64,000 bases of DNA from Labrys wisconsinensis (GTDB lineage Bacteria > Pseudomonadota > Alphaproteobacteria > Rhizobiales > Labraceae). The stretch's first letter is position 1, and each line of letters begins with the position of its first letter. Below the pieces are notes generated by a model. It did no database searches. It was given only the letters and a program-made list of their open reading frames with translations, and was not told the origin of the DNA. Positions 19,592 through 28,700 of this stretch are shown here, one piece after another. The position numbers were made by a program, and so were the translations under genes. The DNA is taken from the NCBI RefSeq assembly GCF_030814995.1, contig NZ_JAUSVX010000022.1:1-64000 (forward strand), read 5' to 3'.

Positions 19592-19753
19592 AAAGCTGAG
19601 GTTACGCATGCCGTAGGTATTTTGCAACTTGTTATCTCTGGCCGCCCCCGTAGGCTCCCGGCTGGTCAGCACAAAAGCGAGATGGCCACCTGGCGGATCG
19701 CGTTCGACACGCACCGGCATGGTCGTCGGCGAAAAGCCACAGGGGAACGAGAC

Positions 19754-20722
19754 ATGAAATCGATGTTTGCGGCATTGGGGTTCATCGGCGCGAGCTTGCT
19801 GGCAAGCGCATCGCCGGCCAACGCGGCGTGCGGCACCGTCACCATTACCGAAATGAACTGGGCATCGGCCGCCGTCATCACGGCGGTCTCGAGCTTTCTC
19901 ATGGAGCAGGGCTATGGCTGCACGGTCAAGAAGGTCCCGACCTCCACGGTTCCCGCTTTGACCTCGTTGGCCGAAACAGGGCAGCCCGATATTCTGACCG
20001 AAGTCTGGCCCGGCGTGGCCGACATCTACTACAAGCTGGAAAAGGAAGGGAAGATCGTCAAGGTCGCCGACGTGCTCTCCGACGGCGGAGAGGACGGCTG
20101 GTGGATACCTGATTATCTGGCCGAAGCACATCCCGAGCTGAAGACGATCGACGGGATATTGAAGAATCCGAAGCTGGTCGGTCGCTTCAACAATTGCCCC
20201 GTCGGCACCGGCTGCCGCACCTCGAACGACAACCTGATCAAGGCCTTCGAGCTCGAAAAGAACGGCGTCGAGATCTTCAATCACGGTTCACTCGAAACGC
20301 TGGCGGCGTCGATCGCGTCGGCTTACAGCAGCAAGCAACCGTGGTTCGGTTATTACTGGGCTCCCACGAGCGTGCTCGGAAAGTATAAAATGGTCGCCGT
20401 CGACATGGGGCCTGTCGATGTCGCCAAGGCGAAGTGCAATGCAACGGCGGATTGTGCAACGCCCGGCAAGACAGGCTGGCCCAAGGCGACAGTCCTCACG
20501 ACGATGTCCAAGCCGTTCTACGACAAGAATCCGGAACTCGTTGCTCTCATGAGCAAAGTAAGATTTTCCAACGAGGTGATGAGCAAGCTGCTCGCTTGGC
20601 AGGACGACAACAAGGGCACTGCGGAAGAGACCGCGGTGCATTTCCTGACGACCTATAAGGATGTCTGGCCGAACTGGCTTTCCGACGAAGCCAAGGCGAA
20701 GCTGGCCTCGATCATCAAGTAG
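19754..20722 (+). CDS. proX: Glycine betaine/quaternary-amine ABC transporter binding protein
   Basis: This 322-residue periplasmic protein has a signal peptide (about 1-24, ending SPANA) and the OpuAC/ProX domain: TITEMNWASAAV, TEVWPGV, and WFGYYWAPTSVLGKY with the aromatic residues that cage quaternary ammonium groups in this family. Two Cys pairs (FNNCPVGTGC; CNATADCA) are unusual extras and may form disulfides. The ATG follows GGGGAACGAGAC. Ligand identity is inferred from family and from the catabolic neighbours. Confidence 0.87.
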   Translation: MKSMFAALGFIGASLLASASPANAACGTVTITEMNWASAAVITAVSSFLMEQGYGCTVKKVPTSTVPALTSLAETGQPDILTEVWPGVADIYYKLEKEGKIVKVADVLSDGGEDGWWIPDYLAEAHPELKTIDGILKNPKLVGRFNNCPVGTGCRTSNDNLIKAFELEKNGVEIFNHGSLETLAASIASAYSSKQPWFGYYWAPTSVLGKYKMVAVDMGPVDVAKAKCNATADCATPGKTGWPKATVLTTMSKPFYDKNPELVALMSKVRFSNEVMSKLLAWQDDNKGTAEETAVHFLTTYKDVWPNWLSDEAKAKLASIIK

Positions 20723-20818
20723 GGTGCCGGGTCCGCGGGGATCGTGAACCTGCGGACCCGGTCAATCTTTCCGGTCTTGTGCGTCGTTGGTTCGGCGCCC
20801 GATCGACGGTAGGCACCC

Positions 20819-21868
20819 ATGGCATTCTACGATGGCCTCTTCGACTGGCTCGGGCTGCGCGATTGGTGCAACGCGTCCGCGACGAAAGGTCCGATCAGCA
20901 TGGCCGAGCTCCTCAAGAAGAGCTCCGAGGCCAAGGCGGGCGACCAATCGATCGTCAACGCTCCTTTTCCTTCGCTCGATGCCTTGCATGATGCCTGCAG
21001 CGCGATGCCGCGCACGCGCGAGCTGACCTCGGGCATAGAGAACGGATTTCTCTCCGTCCGGGCGGCCCTGAAGTCGGTGCTGGATCCGGTGACGCAGCCC
21101 CTGTCCTGGCTCCTCGACTTCTCCTTGCGGGTCGTCGACGTCGTTCCGTGGTGGGTTCTGGTGGTCGCCCTGCTCCTCGTCGTCTATTTCGCCTCGCGGT
21201 CCTGGAGCATCCTGGCCTTCGTCGCCGTTACCCTGGCCCTTTTCGGCTTCATCGATCATCTGCACCAGGCGCTGCAGACGATGGTGATCGTCTTCTCCTG
21301 CACGTTCATCTGCATTCTGGTGGGCATTCCCATCGGCATTCTGATGTCCAAGAGCAAGCGCATGGAGAAGCTGCTGATCCCGCTCTTGGACATGCTGCAG
21401 ACGCTGCCTTCGTTCGTATACCTGATACCGCTGATCTTCCTGTTCCCGGTCACCGAGTCGAAGCTCTACGGCATTGCGATCATCCTCTACGCGGTGGTTC
21501 CGGTGATCCGGCTGACCAACCTGGGCATTCAGATGGTCGACGGCAGCGTCGGCGAGGCTGCCGACGCGTTCGGCATGAACGGGTGGCAGAAGCTGTTCAA
21601 AGTCGAGATGCCGCTGGCGCTGCCGAGCATCATGGCAGGCGTCAATCAGACAATCATGATGGCGCTCTCCATGGTGGTCATCGCCTCACTCGTGTCCGCG
21701 CCGGGCCTCGGCGTGCTCGTGCTGCGCGGCATCAACAACCTCGAACTGGGTGTCGGCCTGGTCGCAGGCTTCGGGATCGTGATGCTCGCGATCATCTTCG
21801 ATCGCGTGACCAAGGCGTCCATGGCGAGGGTCAACACCACCCTGCAGCCGAGAGGGAGAGCTCATTGA
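20819..21868 (+). CDS. proW: Glycine betaine-type ABC transporter permease
   Basis: The 349-residue inner-membrane protein has a long cytoplasmic/periplasmic N-terminal segment (about 1-100) followed by the binding-protein-dependent transport domain, with roughly seven hydrophobic segments. The EAA-type loop lies around EAADAFGMNGWQKLFKVEMPLALPSI. It stands 96 nt after proX and overlaps the ATPase gene by 4 nt. Confidence 0.88.
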   Translation: MAFYDGLFDWLGLRDWCNASATKGPISMAELLKKSSEAKAGDQSIVNAPFPSLDALHDACSAMPRTRELTSGIENGFLSVRAALKSVLDPVTQPLSWLLDFSLRVVDVVPWWVLVVALLLVVYFASRSWSILAFVAVTLALFGFIDHLHQALQTMVIVFSCTFICILVGIPIGILMSKSKRMEKLLIPLLDMLQTLPSFVYLIPLIFLFPVTESKLYGIAIILYAVVPVIRLTNLGIQMVDGSVGEAADAFGMNGWQKLFKVEMPLALPSIMAGVNQTIMMALSMVVIASLVSAPGLGVLVLRGINNLELGVGLVAGFGIVMLAIIFDRVTKASMARVNTTLQPRGRAH

Positions 21869-22956
21869 GGGAGCAACCCAAAATCTCCGTCCGGAACCTC
21901 TACAAGATCTTCGGCGCAAATCCCCCGGCGATGCTTGCCAAGGTCAGGGGCGGGATGGGGAAGGCCGAGCTTCTTGCGCAGCACAGCCACGTCATCGGCC
22001 TTCAGGACATCAATATCGACATGCATCGCGGCGATATCACCGTGATCATGGGGCTTTCCGGCTCGGGAAAGAGCACTCTGATCCGGCACCTCAACGGGCT
22101 GATCAAGCCGACGGCCGGGGAGATTCTCCTCGATGGTGCGAATGTCGTCGGCTACGCCGGGGCGAGGCTGCGGGAGCTTCGCCGCTTCCGCATGTCCATG
22201 GTGTTCCAGAACTTCGCGCTCATGCCGCACATGCGGGTGCACGAGAACGTCGAATTGGCGCAGCGGGTGCGAGGCGACAAAGGGACGGACGCCGGGAAGA
22301 ACGCCCTGACCTGGCTCGACCGGCTCGGGTTGAAGGGCTTCGAGAAGCATTATCCGCATCAGCTTTCCGGCGGCATGCAGCAACGCGTCGGCATCGCGAG
22401 GGCTCTGGCCTCCAACTCGGACGTGATGTTGATGGACGAAGCCTTTTCCGCGCTCGATCCTCTCATCCGCACCGACATGCAGAATCTCCTCCTGGACCTG
22501 CAGAAGGACCTCGAGAAGACCATCGTGTTCATCACCCATGATCTCGACGAGTCGCTCAGGATTGCCGACCATCTGGTGATCCTGAAAGACGGCATCGTCG
22601 TGCAGCAGGGTGCCCCGCAGGAGATCATCCTCAATCCGGCCGATGCCTACATCCGGAGATTCGTCAACGACATCAACAGAGCCAGAGTGCTTCGAGCGGA
22701 GTCGGTGATGGTGCCGGGCGTCATCGTCGAGCTCAGAACGTCGGGCAACGTCGATGTCGACGACAACCTGGAAAGCCTGATCGCCCGTGCGGAGGGGGAT
22801 GCGACACGGTCGTTCGTCGTTCTGAGGCACGGCGCACCGGCCGGGACCGTCAGGATGCAGGATGTCTTCAGGGCGCTGGTGCCGCCAAATTCCGGGCAGA
22901 GACCGCTGACGGCCGACGCGCAGAGCGCGCCAGTCCGAGAGGAGCGCGCATCTTGA
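21865..22956 (+). CDS. proV: Glycine betaine-type ABC transporter ATP-binding protein
   Basis: The 363-residue ATPase has Walker A GLSGSGKS (residues 63-70), signature LSGGMQQRVGIARAL, Walker B MLMDEAFSALDP and a C-terminal tail resembling a degenerate CBS region as in ProV. It starts with TTG at 21865 in the proW stop. It overlaps the downstream aldehyde dehydrogenase by 4 nt, so importer and enzyme are made together. Confidence 0.9.
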   Translation: MREQPKISVRNLYKIFGANPPAMLAKVRGGMGKAELLAQHSHVIGLQDINIDMHRGDITVIMGLSGSGKSTLIRHLNGLIKPTAGEILLDGANVVGYAGARLRELRRFRMSMVFQNFALMPHMRVHENVELAQRVRGDKGTDAGKNALTWLDRLGLKGFEKHYPHQLSGGMQQRVGIARALASNSDVMLMDEAFSALDPLIRTDMQNLLLDLQKDLEKTIVFITHDLDESLRIADHLVILKDGIVVQQGAPQEIILNPADAYIRRFVNDINRARVLRAESVMVPGVIVELRTSGNVDVDDNLESLIARAEGDATRSFVVLRHGAPAGTVRMQDVFRALVPPNSGQRPLTADAQSAPVREERAS

Positions 22957-24383
22957 AGCACTTGGACCACTTCTACATCGACGGTCGGTTCGTCCTCGCC
23001 GCAGGCCGGACGACACGAAAGGTCATCAGCCCGGTCACCGAGGAACCGGTCGGTACGATCGCCATGGGAACGGCTCGGGATGTGGATCTGGCCACGGCCG
23101 CTGCCCGGAAGGCCTTCCAATCCTATAGCCGATCGACCCGCGAAGACCGCCTGTCCATGCTGCGTCGCATCCTGGACCTCTTCGACCAGCGCGCCGAAGC
23201 CTTCGCGCAGCTGACGACACTGGAGATGGGCGCGCCCATTTCCTTTGCCCGGAACGCTCAAATCGCCGGGTCGAGAGCCCATATCGCCGACACGATCCGG
23301 ATCCTCGAACATTACGCGTTCGAGCGCCGATCCCAACGCACCGTCCTGATGATGGAGCCGGTCGGCGTCTGCGGGCTGATCACGCCATGGAACTTTCCGG
23401 TGCTTCAGATCGTGACCAAGGTCATCCCCGCCCTGGCGACCGGTTGCACGATCGTGCTGAAGCCGAGCGAGTATGCGCCGATCAGTCCGATGCTGTTTGC
23501 CGAGGTCCTGCATGACGCCGGCGTTCCCGCCGGGGTCTTCAATCTGGTCAATGGCGACGGGCCGACCGTTGGAGAAGCGATGTCGTCGCATCCCGACATC
23601 GACATGGTTTCGTTCACGGGCTCGACCAGGGCGGGCGTTGCGATCGCCAAGGCTGCCGCGGACACCGTCAAACGTGTTCATCAGGAGCTCGGTGGCAATT
23701 CGGCAAACATCCTCGCGCCCGACGTCGATATCGAGACGGCCGTCACGAAGGGTGTTCTGGGGGCCTACCGAAACGGAGGACAGTCCTGCACGGCTCCCAC
23801 TCGCATGCTCGTTCCGCGACAGCTTCACGACGAGGCGGTGGTTGTTGCAAAGCGAGCGGCGGAAACGGTCGTCGTCGGCGACGTCAATGACGAGGCCACC
23901 ACGTTGGGGCCGGTCATGAACGACCGGCAGTTCGAGCGCGTCAATGCCATGATCGACGAGGCGGTGCGCGAGGGGGCGACCCTGGTCACGGGCGGCTCCG
24001 GCAGGCCATCGTCGCTGAACCGCGGCTTTTTCGTGCGGCCGACCGTCCTGGCGAACGTCACGCCGACCATGGGCGTGGCGCGGGAGGAGATTTTCGGGCC
24101 TGTCGTCAGCCTGATCCCCTATGACGGCCTGGAGGAAGCCATAAGGATCGCGAACGATACGCCCTATGGTCTGGCGGCCTATCTCCAATGCAGGGATCTC
24201 GTCCTCGCGAAGGAGGCGGCCTCCCGACTTCGCGTGGGGCAGGTCATGATCAACCACCCGGCTTGGGATGCCTCCGCTCCGTTTGGAGGATTCAAGCAGT
24301 CCGGCAACGGACGCGAATGCGGGGAATACGGCTTCGAAGCCTTTCTCGAGATCAAGGCCGTCGGTGGGCTGCACGAAGGCTGA
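22953..24383 (+). CDS. NAD(P)-dependent aldehyde dehydrogenase (betaine-aldehyde-dehydrogenase-like)
   Basis: This 476-residue class I/II-type aldehyde dehydrogenase oxidises an aldehyde to the acid. Catalytic residues are visible: Asn147 in PWNFP, Glu245 in ELGG and Cys279 in NGGQSC. FTGSTRAG binds the cofactor. The start is TTG at 22953 within the proV stop. Its place as fourth gene of the importer operon, facing a choline-dehydrogenase-like gene, suggests it takes the aldehyde produced by that enzyme or by the flavin monooxygenase. The true substrate is unknown. Confidence 0.92.
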   Translation: MKHLDHFYIDGRFVLAAGRTTRKVISPVTEEPVGTIAMGTARDVDLATAAARKAFQSYSRSTREDRLSMLRRILDLFDQRAEAFAQLTTLEMGAPISFARNAQIAGSRAHIADTIRILEHYAFERRSQRTVLMMEPVGVCGLITPWNFPVLQIVTKVIPALATGCTIVLKPSEYAPISPMLFAEVLHDAGVPAGVFNLVNGDGPTVGEAMSSHPDIDMVSFTGSTRAGVAIAKAAADTVKRVHQELGGNSANILAPDVDIETAVTKGVLGAYRNGGQSCTAPTRMLVPRQLHDEAVVVAKRAAETVVVGDVNDEATTLGPVMNDRQFERVNAMIDEAVREGATLVTGGSGRPSSLNRGFFVRPTVLANVTPTMGVAREEIFGPVVSLIPYDGLEEAIRIANDTPYGLAAYLQCRDLVLAKEAASRLRVGQVMINHPAWDASAPFGGFKQSGNGRECGEYGFEAFLEIKAVGGLHEG

Positions 24384-24424
24384 GAGGGGGCACGACGCAA
24401 GCCCTCATTGTCGGGGGAGCGGGC

Positions 24425-26029
24425 CTAGGATTTGCCGTCCGGCCTTCGCGCCCGCAGCACCATTTCGGCTCCTTTCTCGCCGATGGCCATGCTGATGGCG
24501 TTGAGGTTGCAGCTCGGTATTTGCGGGATGATCGACGAATCCACGACACGGAGGCCTTCGACGCCGATCACCTTGAGGTCGGGGGTCACGACGGCGTCCG
24601 GGTCGATGCCCATCTTGCAGGTCCCGCACGGATGATAGCTGCCGCTTGCGTTCTCACGCATGTAGGCGGTCCATTCATCGTCCGTCTGGACATCCCTGCC
24701 GGGTTTGCATTCGCCCGTGACATAGGGCGCGAAGGCCCGGGTCTTGAAGGCCGCGCGCGCGATCCGTCCTCCGGCCATCAACGTTTCAACGTCGTAGGGA
24801 TCGCTCAGGAGGTTCAGCTGGATCTTCGGCGGCTCTTTCGGGTCTGCCGAGCGAAGCTCCAGATAGCCTCTGCTGCGGGAGTTGTTGACGTTGGGCTGCA
24901 GATTGACGGCGGCTTCCTTCTGCATCTCGATGCCGTCATGGGTGTAGTTCGCCGAGAATGCGCCGAAATGGTATTGGATGTCGGGATACTCGAGATGAGG
25001 CCGCGTCCTGACGAGGCCGACGCCGGTATAGGTGTACGTGGCGTAGCCCGACCGATCGAAGATGAATTGCAGGCCGTACTTCAACTTGCCGAGGAGGTTG
25101 AACTCCTGGTTCGCCGTCTTGACGTTGACGGTGGCCTTCACCTGGGTGCTGGGGTGCTCCTGGAGATTTCGGCCGACCCCCGGACTGTGATGCAGGACCG
25201 CGATGCCGTGCTCGCGCAGCCGCTCCTGCGCGCCGATCCCTGACAGCATCAGGAGCTTCGGGGAATTGATCGCGCTCGCGGACAGAACGACCTCTCCGGC
25301 ACAGGATTCCGTCCGAACGGTCCCGTCCATTTCGAGCTCCACCCCCGAAGCCCTGCGGCCTTCGAACAGGATCCGGCGGACCATCGCGCCCGTGACGATC
25401 TTCAGATTCGATCGGCCCTTGATCGGGTCGAGATAGCCGCGGGCGGCGCTGAAGCGGGTTCCCATGTGCTGGGTCACATGGATGATCGCAGCGCCCTCCG
25501 TGGGCTCGGCGTTGTAGGCGGGATTGTGAGGGTACCCCAGCTCCTGCATCGCTTCGAGGTAGACATAGGCGAGCTTCGGCGGCTTCCTGACCTCGCTGAC
25601 GACGACCGCGCCATCCCTGCCGTAGATGTCGGTCACGCCGTCCCGGTTTCCCTCGACTTTCCGGAAGAAGGGCAGGATTTCGTCATAGGACCAGCCGCGA
25701 TTGCCGAGCTGCGCCCAGTGGTCATAGTCTCCACGATTGCCGCGCACGTAGAACATGGCGTTGATCGAGCTCGAACCCCCGAGCACCTTGCCTCTGGGGA
25801 CCATGTCGCGGCGGTCGTTGCGTGTCGGGTCAGGCTCGGACATGAACTTCCAGTTTGTCCGCTTGTCGGCCATCGCCTTGAACGCCAGCGCAGGCATCAG
25901 GATATTGAATGTCTTGTCGCTGCCGCCGGCCTCGAGCAGGAGAACCTTGGTGGCGGGATCGGCGCTCAGTCGGTTCGCAAGCACGCAGCCCGCCGACCCC
26001 GCCCCAATGACGATGTAATCCCACGTCAT
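24425..26029 (-). CDS. GMC-family flavoprotein dehydrogenase (choline-dehydrogenase-like)
   Basis: The 534-residue protein begins with the FAD-binding GAGSAG (residues 9-14) and has the GMC signatures GGSSSINAMFYVRG and SASAINSPKLLMLSGIG. The catalytic His466 (SYHPCGT) and Asn510 (NLNAIS) correspond to the His/Asn pair of choline oxidase and dehydrogenase. It would oxidise an alcohol to an aldehyde. It is the last gene of the minus-strand operon, 13 nt after the flavin reductase, and convergent with the aldehyde dehydrogenase 41 nt away. Confidence 0.9.
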   Translation of the reverse strand: MTWDYIVIGAGSAGCVLANRLSADPATKVLLLEAGGSDKTFNILMPALAFKAMADKRTNWKFMSEPDPTRNDRRDMVPRGKVLGGSSSINAMFYVRGNRGDYDHWAQLGNRGWSYDEILPFFRKVEGNRDGVTDIYGRDGAVVVSEVRKPPKLAYVYLEAMQELGYPHNPAYNAEPTEGAAIIHVTQHMGTRFSAARGYLDPIKGRSNLKIVTGAMVRRILFEGRRASGVELEMDGTVRTESCAGEVVLSASAINSPKLLMLSGIGAQERLREHGIAVLHHSPGVGRNLQEHPSTQVKATVNVKTANQEFNLLGKLKYGLQFIFDRSGYATYTYTGVGLVRTRPHLEYPDIQYHFGAFSANYTHDGIEMQKEAAVNLQPNVNNSRSRGYLELRSADPKEPPKIQLNLLSDPYDVETLMAGGRIARAAFKTRAFAPYVTGECKPGRDVQTDDEWTAYMRENASGSYHPCGTCKMGIDPDAVVTPDLKVIGVEGLRVVDSSIIPQIPSCNLNAISMAIGEKGAEMVLRARRPDGKS

Positions 26030-26042
26030 CTCGTTGCCTGCA

Positions 26043-27041
26043 TCAGTCCGCGATCCGATTCTTGTCGATCAGTTTCGATAGGGTCCGGATCGTGCTGCGG
26101 AGGTCCGCTTCGGGGATGCCGGCGATCTGCGCATGTTGGAAGGCGACCCAGCGCGATCTCACCGCCTCCCTGAGATGACGGCCGGCATCGGTCAGGGAGA
26201 AGCCGCTTTCGAAGCTGACCAGGAGCCCCCGTGCCAGCAATTCCGATATCGCGTCTTCCGTATCACGCTGGCCGAGAAGGGTGGCGGCGGCCAATTGATC
26301 GGTCCTGAGGCCCGGCCTGTCGTACAAGCAGGCCAGGACCCGGGCCACCGACAGGTGCACGCCTTCGGCACGGCGATGTTCGTCGAACGTCGTCGACAAC
26401 AGGTTATGCGCCTCGAAAATCTGCGATACGATCGTGCCCTCGGCTGTCGTATCGAGTTTCGTGCCGCTGGTCTCGGGCGTGGGCGAAGCGTCGGGGTGGG
26501 AGTCGGCGACACTGTAGTGACCTTGCGAAAAGAGCAGCGGCTCTCCGTCGAAACGCCTGGCGCGCTTGACCAGCCCGATCAGGATCGTGTGGTCGCCGCC
26601 TTCCACCTGCGCATGCGTTTCGCATTCGAAATGGGCGAGGCATCCTGCGATCAGGGGAGACCCGAACGGTCCCGACGACCAGGCTGCATCCGCGAACTTG
26701 TCCTCCACCTTGCTCGAAAAATGCCGCGAGACCTCCATCTGCCTGGAGGACAGGATGTTGACCGCGAAGCGCCCGCTGGTCCTGAACAGCGAATGGCTCC
26801 GGGATGCATGGGCGATCGACCACAGGACCAGCGGCGGCTCGAGGGAGACCGAGGCGAAGGAGTTGACGGTGACCGCCGCACGCCGGTCTTCGACCGCCGT
26901 CGTGATGATCGCGATGCCTGTCCCGTACTGGCCGAGGCATCTGCGAAACATCCGGCCGTCGGCCGCCGGATCGCCTTCTTCGAGTGGCAGGCGCATGTCG
27001 GCCTGGGAAGACGATGCGTCGATGGCGGCGCTGGGGTGCAT
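26043..27041 (-). CDS. Flavin reductase fused to a MarR-like winged-helix domain
   Basis: Residues about 30-185 are a flavin reductase domain (GTGIAIITT, NSFASVSLEPPLVLWSI, FAVNILSS), which uses NAD(P)H to supply reduced flavin. Residues about 205-332 resemble a MarR winged helix (QLAAATLLGQRDTEDAISELLARGL). This architecture is known from C1, the reductase of Acinetobacter p-hydroxyphenylacetate hydroxylase, where the tail binds substrate and relieves autoinhibition. Here it is next to a luciferase-like monooxygenase, so the tail may sense that enzyme's substrate. An internal start at 26996 is possible. Confidence 0.87.
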   Translation of the reverse strand: MHPSAAIDASSSQADMRLPLEEGDPAADGRMFRRCLGQYGTGIAIITTAVEDRRAAVTVNSFASVSLEPPLVLWSIAHASRSHSLFRTSGRFAVNILSSRQMEVSRHFSSKVEDKFADAAWSSGPFGSPLIAGCLAHFECETHAQVEGGDHTILIGLVKRARRFDGEPLLFSQGHYSVADSHPDASPTPETSGTKLDTTAEGTIVSQIFEAHNLLSTTFDEHRRAEGVHLSVARVLACLYDRPGLRTDQLAAATLLGQRDTEDAISELLARGLLVSFESGFSLTDAGRHLREAVRSRWVAFQHAQIAGIPEADLRSTIRTLSKLIDKNRIAD

Positions 27042-27061
27042 GTCGATACCCTGGATGGACG

Positions 27062-28426
27062 TCAGCCGGCGAGGCGGGCTTCGGCGGAGTTGCTCGCCCT
27101 GTCGTAGCGGCTCGGCGGAACGGGAAGCCCCAGATTTTCGCGGAAGGTGCGCCCTTCATAGTCCTCGCGGAATCGTCCGCGCTTTCGCAGCTCGGGAAGC
27201 ACCAGCGCGACGAAGTCGTCGATACCGTGCGGCAGGTGCGTCGGCGTGATGTTGAAGCCGTCGGCGGCTCCCTGCTCGAACCAGGATTCCATTTCGTCGA
27301 CGACGTCCGCGGCCGTTCCCACGACCGTCTTGTGTTCCTGGGCCATGCCGATTTTCTTGTAGAGCTGGCGGATCGTCAGGTTCTGTTTCTGGGCCAGGTC
27401 GTAGTACATCTGGGCGCTGCTCTTCAGGCCGACCTTGTCGAGGTCGGGCTTGGGCACGGGACCGTCGAGCGGGAGATGCGAGAGGTCCCCGAACGAGCGG
27501 TAGAGCATCGAGAGCCCGACGACGGGGTCGATCAGCGACTCCAGCTGTTCGTACTTTTCCTGCGCTTCTTCTCGCGTGCGCCCGACGATCGGCGTCAGCC
27601 CGAGCACCATCAGCAGGTCGGCGCGCTTGCGGCCGACCGCTTCGAGCCTGTCCTTCACGGACGCGTAATAATCCTGGGCAGACTTGAGGTCGTTCTTTGC
27701 CATGAAGACCATGTCGCAATAGTCGGCGGCGATCTGCTGGCCCTGCTCCGACACGCCCGCTTGCACGAGGATCGGCCGACCCTGCGGCGAGCGGCGAACA
27801 TTGAGCGGGCCACGAACGGAGAAATGCTTCCCGACGTGACCCAGGACATGCATCTTCTTCTCGTCGTAGAAGATGCCGGATTGCTTGTCGAGAATGAACG
27901 CATCCTCATCCCAGCTGTCCCACAGTCCTGTCACCACGTCCACGAATTCATGAGCGCGCTCGTACCGGGTGTCATAGTCGAGCTGCCTGGACATGGAGAA
28001 ATTCCAAGCCTCCTGATCCGACCATGACGTGACGACGTTCCAGGCGGCTCTACCGCCGCTGATCTGATCCAAGGATCCATATTTGCGGGCGACGTGATAA
28101 GGCTCGTTATACGTCGTGGAGGCCGTCGCCACGAGGCCGATATTGTGCGTGAGCGGCGCCAAAGCCGACAAAAGGGTCAGCGGTTCGAGCTCGACATTGT
28201 GACGCGATCGGCTCATCGAGCCTTTCGGCTTGTCGTCGAGGCGCACGCCGATGCCGTCGGCCAGGAAGACCATGTCGAGCTTTGCTTTTTCGGCGGTGTG
28301 GACCACGTTGAGAAACGACCTGAAAAGCGAGCTTCCATCCGCCGGCACGTCGGGATGCCGCCAGCTGCCGACGTGATAACCCATGTAGCGAATGGAAAGG
28401 CCAAGCTTCATCTTTTTCTTGGTCAT
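27062..28426 (-). CDS. Flavin-dependent monooxygenase, NtaA/SnaA/DszA family
   Basis: This 454-residue luciferase-like monooxygenase uses reduced flavin and O2. Family features include FLADGIGVR near residue 55, the TASTTYNEPYHVARKYGSLD block, SGGRAAWNVVTSW, and a C-terminal RTFRENLGL. Relatives cleave C-N bonds (nitrilotriacetate, EDTA) or C-S bonds (dimethyl sulfide, dibenzothiophene sulfone). It is first in the operon with its reductase and the GMC enzyme. Together with the betaine-type importer, an N- or S-methylated zwitterion is a reasonable but unproven substrate. Confidence 0.9.
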   Translation of the reverse strand: MTKKKMKLGLSIRYMGYHVGSWRHPDVPADGSSLFRSFLNVVHTAEKAKLDMVFLADGIGVRLDDKPKGSMSRSRHNVELEPLTLLSALAPLTHNIGLVATASTTYNEPYHVARKYGSLDQISGGRAAWNVVTSWSDQEAWNFSMSRQLDYDTRYERAHEFVDVVTGLWDSWDEDAFILDKQSGIFYDEKKMHVLGHVGKHFSVRGPLNVRRSPQGRPILVQAGVSEQGQQIAADYCDMVFMAKNDLKSAQDYYASVKDRLEAVGRKRADLLMVLGLTPIVGRTREEAQEKYEQLESLIDPVVGLSMLYRSFGDLSHLPLDGPVPKPDLDKVGLKSSAQMYYDLAQKQNLTIRQLYKKIGMAQEHKTVVGTAADVVDEMESWFEQGAADGFNITPTHLPHGIDDFVALVLPELRKRGRFREDYEGRTFRENLGLPVPPSRYDRASNSAEARLAG

Positions 28427-28700
28427 ATCGAGGCCCTTCGTTGCTGTGGCAGCGAGTGGCTCTTCAAGTCAGCGCTCCACCTCCCGCCTGTATTGTCGAG
28501 CAACATCTGACTTCGGTTTCACCTTGTAAACGACGAAAAAACTGCTGGTTCTGTTAAGCCATGCTTACGCGTATCCGCATGATCTCATCGCCGGTCGGGC
28601 TGGCGGACATCGGCCATGCTCGACCTGGGTGAGGCATCCGCCGGCGCCGGCTGGAGCCGCCCCCGGGATTGCCGGGTGGGGGGGCGATCGATGGAGCCCT

